From assembly GCF_000340215.1 (NCBI RefSeq), contig NW_006921535.1:4078596-4142595 (forward strand): a stretch of 64,000 bases of DNA, in the 5' to 3' direction. The notes under the pieces were generated by a model. It ran no database searches, was not told the DNA's origin, and worked only from the letters and a program-made list of their open reading frames with translations. Shown here piece by piece: positions 57,028-64,000 of this stretch. This DNA is from Pseudocercospora fijiensis CIRAD86. Its lineage: Eukaryota; Ascomycota; Dothideomycetes; Mycosphaerellales; Mycosphaerellaceae. A program made the position numbers and the translations under genes. Position 1 is the stretch's first letter. Every line of letters begins with the position of its first letter.

Positions 57028-57685
57028 CTAATCGAGTGCTTTGAAATCCTTGTCTATAATCGTTATACGCTTCGCGTAGATAGCTATAAGGTTGACCGCT
57101 AAAATAGTATTAGTATAGTCCGAAAAGAGGTAGAAGAGAAACATATATTCGAAGATACGAACTAGGTAGGCTTCTGTAGCCTCTTAAAGGGCGCCTATCG
57201 CGGAGGCTTAGAAGCGAAGGTCTATTCTGTAATCCTAGGCAATTTCGCGAATAAGTCGTTAGAAAGGAGTTTTGCGGATTAGGAGCTTAGAACTCTTCTA
57301 ATACTGCCGAATCTTACGGAGGGCTACGGCTAAAGAAGGATTAGTAAAAAGATAGTAAGAATGCCGGCTACGCTGCCGGCTACGCTGCCGGCTACGCTGC
57401 CGGCTATAAATAGGACTTACTTTCTAGGCGCTATCGACGCTTCGTACGATTGCTACTAATAGCAGAAGCGCTAGTTGTCGTCTTACGTAGAGCCTTGCCC
57501 GCCGTTGTCTTGCGCGGAGCCTTGCTCGCGACGCCCTTTCTAGCACCGGAGCTAGCGGTAGCAGCAGCAGCTATCTTGCGTTAATATACTATACTCGTTC
57601 CTTTATTTCCGATCTTGTTACGACCCGCAGAAGCAGTAGGTCCCTTCTTACGAGGCGTCGTAACTTAGTTAAGTGGATTCGCTAT
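57028..57685 (-). pseudogene. Histone H3-like gene 1 (hAT-A copy 2)
   Basis: Same three-exon structure and exactly the same length (658 bp) as in copy 1, with both introns keeping their GT/AG ends. The tail is better preserved here: ARKGVASKAPRKTTAGKALR is fully readable. The core block reads LIRKTPF*RLIREIA (* is a RIP stop), the Val to Ile change being a RIP-type transition. Confidence 0.85.
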
Positions 57686-58032
57686 TATGAAAGTCGTCGA
57701 ATTAAGGAAAAAAGTGCGTTGCGAAGGTATACGAAGGCGCGCGCGGAGCGAGGGTATTGCGGAGGTAGTAGATATAGAGCGTAGAGGTATAGGTATCGAT
57801 ACGAAGGTTGAATATAGCGAGAGAGGTAGTATCGCGGTGTCGCTAGGTAATAGAGTAAGCTTCGCGCAAGCCTATATTATAGTAACGTTAGAGCAAGGAA
57901 AGAAGGCAGGTACGGCTAAAAAAGGCAGGTACGGCAGACTTTGAAATATAGCCGGCATATATAGCCGGTATAGTAATAGGCGAAAGCCTCCTTTTAATAA
58001 ATAGCCGGCGTAATAATAGTATCCTACTATAG

Positions 58033-59000
58033 TATAGATATTCTTTAGTAATGCCTTTACTAGCTATAGTAATCTTATAAGTAACCTAGGCCTATTGCTA
58101 GTAAATATAAGAAATATCAGGTAGGCTATACTAAACAAGCTAGTTATTTAGCAGAAAAAGGCCTACTACCGTCTCTATATGCCGGCTACGGGTGCCGACT
58201 ATCGCTCTAAATTCAACTCCGCCCTATCTCGGAGGCTGAGGTACCGAGCGGAAACCCTATAGCTTATATTTACTCGGTTATCGCGGAGCGCTTATAGGTG
58301 AGGTATTAGAAAAGAGTATAAAAAGTACGAGAAGAGTATCCTAGGATATAGGTCGTAAGTGAATAAGAGTAGCACGCCTAGTTATTTATATAGTACGTTA
58401 CTCTATACGACTAAGAGCCTATATTATCTTAAACTTCGCTTATAAGACCTCGACTCTACTAGTATACTATCGATCTCCTCCTCGGTCGCTAATACGCTGT
58501 CTCAATTCTTCTTCGAGTTGCCGGACTTAGTACGTATCTATAGCTATGCAATAGCGCTACGCATTATAGAGAATTTCTCGTTAAAGTTTCTCTCTCGTAG
58601 GCTTGCTATCTACCTCGTAGTATAGAGGATTAAAGTGCTAATGCTAAAGAATCTCCTTATAGTTAGGATGCTAGGGCTCCTTAGGACCTTTGTGTTTTAG
58701 GTCTGAATAGAGACGTATTATAAACGTTCTATCGCCCTTTCGCTTACTACCCGCTAGGTCGCGATATACGAAGAAACTAATCTGAATGTAGCTCGTCTCT
58801 ATAATAGCCGGGTGAATATAGAGCGCTAGGTTTCTACTTCGTACCTTAGATTTAGAGACGGCGCGGAGATAAAATCAGAAATGTGGCCGGCACCTATAGC
58901 CGGTAAAACGATACGAAAATGGGCCTCCTCCTAGGTTAATCTAACGACTAAATACAATTTCCAACTAATCCGCTATAAACCGACGCCGAATTTTAGCTAG
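58033..59000 (+). pseudogene. Unrecognised plus-strand cargo gene of hAT-A (middle), copy 2
   Basis: The best readable copy of this frame, with about eleven in-frame stops over 320 codons, nearly all TAG/TAA. It overlaps the 3' end of H3-like gene 2 on the other strand. Confidence 0.5.
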
Positions 59001-59605
59001 AAGCTGTATATCTTTATTTTAAAGAGTAACCCGCTTCGTATAGATAGCAAGGAGGTTTGAAAGCTTAAGCTCGGTTACGAGAAATACCTCCGTAGCTTCC
59101 TAAAGAGCACTAATCGCCTTAGCCGTAAATCGTATACTAGACCGAAAATCTAATGTAATTTCTCGGACGAGTCGCTAGAAGGGAGTCTTAGGGATTAAAA
59201 GCTCGGTCCCTCTTTTGTTTTAGAAAAGCCGGATCTAGCGAAGGGTAATAGTACCTAGTTTAAAGCGCCGCTTCTTTGTCGTCGAGTCCTGCCTTGTTCC
59301 CTTTCTTTTAATAGAAAGATAACTTTTCTTCGCGATAGTCTTTGTCCGCTTACTCTTTTTAGCCTTCTCCTATCTACTTATAGCCTTCTTATTTTTCGGT
59401 ACTATTTTCCGAGGAACCCCCTTCCTTCGTATATACTACGGAGAGCCTTGCTCTTCCGATATCTCGTTCTCGCTACGGTCTCCCTATGCTTAGCTTACTT
59501 TACCCTTACCCTTTAGCCTCTAAAGATATTTATTTGCGCGTTTAGGCGACGAGGGTATATCGGTAGGACCTAGAAATTAATAAGCATATAATCGTAAGGA
59601 GACAT
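58965..59605 (-). pseudogene. Histone H3-like gene 2 (hAT-A copy 2), with 1-bp deletion
   Basis: Homologous to 33,079-33,720 and one base shorter. The deletion in an A run (AGAAAATT to AGAAATT) falls about 11 codons after the ATG and shifts the frame there, in addition to RIP stops. The histone fold blocks are otherwise as in copy 1. Confidence 0.85.
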
Positions 59606-59834
59606 TAATGCTTCTTGCCTTCTAGAACAAATAGTCTTCTATTAAACCGCCTTATTAAGTTATCGTTAGATTCGAATAAAGGATAGTAGCTTAAGGAAGG
59701 GGAGGTAGCCGGCTTAGGAAGGCCCGAAGAGCCGAATCCTTAAGGTATGTTTGTCTTTAAGAATATAGGGAAAGGGAAGAAGGAGAGGAAGAGCGAATAG
59801 AGAATTAGAAATAGTCCGTAGGTAAGCGGGGTCG

Positions 59835-59848
59835 GTTGCTATAGCAAC
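59835..59848. promoter_or_regulatory. X-box palindrome upstream of H3-like gene 2 (copy 2)
   Basis: GTTGCTATAGCAAC, again 230 bp upstream of the gene start, unchanged although the neighbourhood differs between the copies. Confidence 0.5.
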
Positions 59849-60147
59849 TAGTCTGTTTAGGTCCTAGGAATTCGAAACACATTTCGGACATATGCCGGCT
59901 ATATACGCCGGCTATATTACCTTGTACGTAAACGCTTCGTCTCCTTAAAGCTGCTCTAAGCCTATATACGTTTCCGCTTCTCGACCCGGTATCGCCTTCT
60001 ACCTCCGCCCTCCTCCTCTTCGTTATCGCTAATTAGGGTTTCGCTTAGACTAAATTTCGTATTCTCTTCGCGCTCCTAGGTTTCTTCGATCTTAAGGTTT
60101 TCTAATTCCTCGATTAACTCCTTTAGTATAATCTTTAGTAACCTGCC

Positions 60148-62285
60148 TTAGCGATTCTAGTAGAGGAGATAGTATCGGAATACTATAATAGATTCGAAGG
60201 TAGTAGGCGAGTATGTTCGATTAAAGCGGCCCTAGTAACGAGCGATACTAAAAGACCTCTTATAGCCTATGCCTACGCTCGGGATAGCGAGGACGTCCCG
60301 AGCGACCGACGCTATCGTTAGAAACTTAGGCTCTAACCGCTGCTATATAGCGAGAATATCGTCTCCGAATTCGTTTAGAAGACCGGTAAGATCTAGAGAT
60401 TATTAGCCCTCTTTCCGAGCCTACGGGTTTATACTTACTCGCGCGCCGATAGAGATCGAACTCTTCTTTATTTACTTTAGTAGTTGCTTCCTCTTCTGCC
60501 TCTACTTCCTACCTACGAAATAGGTATAATGTCGGAGCCTTCTAAACCTTCTTTTTCTTTATAGGAGCTGCATTTAGACCAGTTTCTTTCCGACGCTCGT
60601 AGAACATCTTTTCTAGAATAGTCTAGTAATGCTTCGGCTATACCTCGTCCGCCTTCTATTCCGGCCTCTGCTAGTATATATCCTTTTCTACCGGGTTAAG
60701 CAAGTACGCAACGCTATAGATATCCCCGAACGAGTTAAAGGTAGCACTATAATATTTATGCAACTTAGTATAGGAGGTGTCTATAGCTTTCGTTATAGCT
60801 ACTTTCTAGGGAACGCTCTTCCTAGCTAGCTTAGCTGCGGTTTCCTCGAGCTCGTTAAAGAGCTAGTTATAGTACGTAAAGATAAGGTGGATCGTCGGTC
60901 CTCGGGTTCTTCTAATCGTAGTAGTAACCTTCGCGTAATACTTACTAATATCGACGAGATACTCTGCTTAGCGCTATTCGGCGGCGGTAAGGCCGAGCTA
61001 CTTAATACCCTCGGAACTCTAATAGATCTCGAGAGCGGTACGTAAAGTACATCCCCTCGTAACTATATAGAAAGTCGAATCGAACCGGGTCTTGACGTCT
61101 TAGGTAAAACGGAGTAGGCGCTAAGGAGGCCGCTTTTACTATCGCTTATTCTATGCGATATTCTAGGCATCGGTTTTAGGGCGCTCGATTAGGTTCTTTT
61201 AAATAGCCTCGAATCGGTTACATCTCTGTAAGCTCGAGTTCGTATATATTGCTAGACGACGAAGCTAGAGAAAAAGAGTTAGAACTATACTAGGTTACCG
61301 GCTATAGGTACCGGCTACGGACAAAAGTTATACCTTATACAAAACGAGAGCGAGGCTCTCTACCTTATCCCGTCTTATTGCTGTAATAAGTTTCTCGACT
61401 TTCGACTTTGCTTTATCCTTATCTAGGATCTTCTGTTAGTCGTCGTTTAATAGTGCAATTTTAAGCGTCTTAAAGAGGGCTCGGATCGCGATTTGAACTA
61501 TATAAGCGAGGTAGGGAAACTTCTATAGGGATGTAACTAGTAACGACGTCGGCTCCGATTCAATAGGGCTAGGGCTATTAATAGGCTCCTCTTTATCGTT
61601 ATTATCGTGCGTATTGTCGTGCGTATCCGGAATCGTAGCGAGCTTAACATTCGGAAGATTAAGCTAGATTGTAGACCTTATAATCTCCTCTACGTACTCG
61701 ACCCTATCGATACAATTAGTGATTTTAAAGATATATGCGAGTGAATTGTATATATAACGCCTTATGTAATGTTCGATTATTACTAGCGTTGTCCGTAGTA
61801 ATCGAGATTAGTTTCGTTATTACGCTAACCCTGTCTATTGCCGTATAGACAAGCTTCGCTATGTCCTTACTAGTATAGGAACCTAGAATTTTAGGGAATC
61901 CGATTATAAGTTCCTAGAGTTTCTAATCCGAATTGATAAAGTATAGCATAATCGAGAGGAAGGAGGCTCTTATAGTCCGGCTTAATTAGCTATCGATAGC
62001 AATAGCTACTCGGCGAGTATTACGGAGGATCTCCCGAATGTCGTCTAACGTAGCCTCTTTGTTCTTTTCGAATATAATACGCTAGGTTATCGCGCCGAGA
62101 AATAGGGGAGGGTAGTTTGTAAGATATAGGTATGTCTTCTATATAGACTCCCTTTCGTAGAAGTCTTCCGGAAGACCGTTTGTAGCTAGCATTTCGTTTG
62201 CTAGTTGCTTGAAGTCTTCGGGGGAGAAATCGGTAGCCTTTAATCCTAGAGCTTCCTTAAGCGTAGCCTATAATAATTAGCTAGA
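60148..62285 (-). pseudogene. hAT-A transposase core (copy 2)
   Basis: Collinear with 34,263-36,405 of copy 1, with the same TTDNASNN and ASVARDVLAIPSVGIGYKRS blocks and the same frame change after the former. Confidence 0.9.
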
Positions 62286-62364
62286 TCTCTACGGTTGATT
62301 TAGGTAGCCGGAATCTATAGCCGGCAGCTGTAGCCGGCAGCTGTAGCCGGCATTTTAGAAGACA

Positions 62365-64000
62365 TACCTCTTTCTAGAACGCTGTATCTATATTAACTCT
62401 CCTCTCTCCTTAAGATTCCCGATACCGTTTAGAATAGAGATAGTTCGTAGGCGATAAGTTCCTATCCCCTAGTTTCGGGTGTTTTAAGATTGAACCGTAG
62501 AAGTTGTAGACAATTACTAGTTAACCTTTGAGTCGAGAAGTCGTATAACGGTATAATGCCCCCTCTATAAAGAACTTCTAGAATGTGTCCGTTCGCTCCT
62601 TACTCCCCTATCGTATCGAGTACTTCCGGAGTTTATACTCCTTCGAACGTAAGTATAAAGGGAACTATATCTTATAGACCTATTAATTGAACTGCTCTAT
62701 ATACTCGGGTTTCTAAAGATACGCCTAGCTAGCCTTTTCGAAGATTTCCGGGTTAATACTCGATATTCTTATATCTCCGAACAACCTTCTGCTTAGACTC
62801 CGTAAAGGTAAGGACTAGGTAGTAGTACCCTATAATGAATTCCTACTACTAGGATTCGGAGAGGATGAATCTAGCCCTAATCGTAGTCTAGGACTCGATA
62901 GGCTCGAAGGTGAGTATGCGACCTCCTCTCGACGTTGTCGTAATCTCGCTCGTATACTAGACTGTTTCGACTGTCGTCTCGTTGTTACCCTTCCTAGTGT
63001 AGCGCCTAGTATATGTATAATGTCGGTCGGTATGTTTTAAGGTTTCGTACGGTAAGGTAAGGACTTAGGAGTAGTAGATGTGTACTAGTAGCTATAGAGA
63101 AACACCCTTTCTTTTATAGTATCGTATCGTTAGGAACAGCTAGGCAGTAAATAGCTAGCTACCTTTTTTTTTTGTTTCCTAGCTACCTAACTACTAGATT
63201 TTTTTTCCTAGCTACCCTAGCTAGCCTAACTACTAGAATTTCTTTCCTAGCTACCCTAACTACCTGAATTTTGCCTTCTATACGGCGGCTCTCTCCTACT
63301 AACGGAACCGAGCTACTATACCTAACGAATCTAAGCTCGTTTTTAGTCTCAATCTATCCTCTTTCGGTATAAGATACTCGATAAGCAAATACTTAGGCCG
63401 AGTCTGACTACGAAACCTAAGACTAACTAATAGCTCTATTAACCAATCCTAATCCTCGAACTCCTTCCGCTTCTTAGTAAAGACCTTAAAGAGCGCTCGA
63501 GCTTCTTCGGGTGCCTGCGGAGTAGTCGAGATAAAGCCGTATCGCTGAAATGGGTAATCCTTCGGAGGCTTATATAGAGATTTAGAGAATTCTAACGCTA
63601 ACCTATCCTACTAGCAGCTTAGATTCCGGATACAAGCCCTCTCTGCCTTAGTAAAGATTTTATGTAGTAGTAGCACTCTGCCTTCGAGAAACGCTTTCTG
63701 TTTAACTATTAGTATCTGCCGGCTACGAACGCCGGCTACATATACCGAGTATAGAATAATTACCTATACCCCTTCCTCCTATAGTAACACTTCTACCGTC
63801 CCTAGATACCTAGCCCCGATCGTATTAATTGCAAGCTACTTTGCCTTTATAGACGTAAAGGCTTCGCTCTAATACTAATAAAGAAACTTCTACTCTATAT
63901 CGAGGATATAAAGACGACTAGTCTCGATTCCAATCCTTGCTAGCTTTTCGTAGTAGCTTTAACTATAATTTTCTAGATTGATAGGACTTATGCCTTAGCC
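62365..64000 (-). pseudogene. hAT-A upstream frame and Lys-rich gene, copy 2 (partial)
   Basis: Collinear with 36,500-38,114 of copy 1: the frame upstream of the transposase (about 62,365-63,150), T-rich CTAGCTACC repeats (63,160-63,265), then the C-terminal exons of the Lys-rich gene up to the window end. Confidence 0.6.

Larger units (their letters stand above)
55709..64000 (-). mobile_element. hAT-A copy 2 (truncated by window end)
   Basis: It starts with GACCCCGTAGTAGTTTAGG and is collinear with 29,820-38,114 of copy 1 (offset about 25.9 kb). Differences are overwhelmingly C/T and G/A transitions at CA/TG sites, with copy 2 keeping more CA/TG. A few indels exist (6 bp near 57,820; 1 bp in the second H3 gene). 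Confidence 0.95.

Noticed and set aside
57687..57944. 85-codon plus-strand frame directly beside the start of H3-like gene 1
   Set aside because: It begins 2 bp from the inferred histone start with no room for separate promoters, the minus strand is equally open there, and copy 1 has a stop in it. It is noted only as possibly part of the histone 5' region.
14400..64000. CRISPR arrays, tRNA or rRNA genes in the repeat tract
   Set aside because: The tandem repeats lack spacers of CRISPR type, the organism is a fungus, and no cloverleaf or rRNA core sequence was seen.

Overview
The window is from a filamentous ascomycete (Pezizomycotina; gene content and repeat load would suit a dothideomycete, which is an inference). 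It has two very different parts. Bases 1-14,400 are ordinary genic DNA with normal use of CA/TG, short spliceosomal introns (50-68 bp) and three intact genes. From about 14,400 to the end the DNA is strongly depleted in CA/TG, full of TA, and almost without open frames. This is the signature of repeat-induced point mutation (RIP). In this tract the damaged genes carry stops that are nearly all TAG or TAA where Gln or Trp codons would be expected, and they can still be read by eye.

Genic part: a 612-aa major facilitator transporter (minus, 2 introns), a UEV-type E2-like protein resembling FTS/AKTIP (plus, 2 introns) and a 907-aa protein I do not recognise (plus, 1 intron). A 3,015-bp RIP-killed hAT transposon with a perfect 8-bp target duplication sits between the first two.

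Repeat part, outside to inside: (i) a MULE-like element (about 14.4-20.04 kb) is cut by (ii) an inverted partial copy of a large hAT element, here called hAT-A (20,043-21,298 and 50,212-53,500). That copy is cut by (iii) a ~28.9-kb element with long terminal inverted repeats and a Plavaka-type transposase (21,299-50,211). The Plavaka element is cut in its SNF2 gene by (iv) a complete 9.56-kb hAT-A copy (29,820-39,379). To the right, (v) a Ty3/Gypsy fragment (53,501-55,708, minus) holding interstitial telomeric repeats is cut by (vi) another hAT-A copy (55,709 to window end).

The most striking content is cargo. hAT-A carries two different histone H3-like genes on its minus strand (one with two introns and an H3-like tail, one without introns and with a ~100-aa tail), plus at least three unrecognised genes and the transposase. 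Both hAT-A copies that cover that region have both H3 genes. The Plavaka element carries an SNF2-like helicase and an Argonaute (PAZ and PIWI both readable, with a 411-nt assembly gap between), next to a 192-bp near-perfect hairpin, plus unrecognised minus-strand genes. Mobile elements in this genome have therefore captured nucleosome, chromatin-remodelling and RNA-silencing genes. All copies here are inactivated by RIP; less mutated relatives should exist elsewhere.
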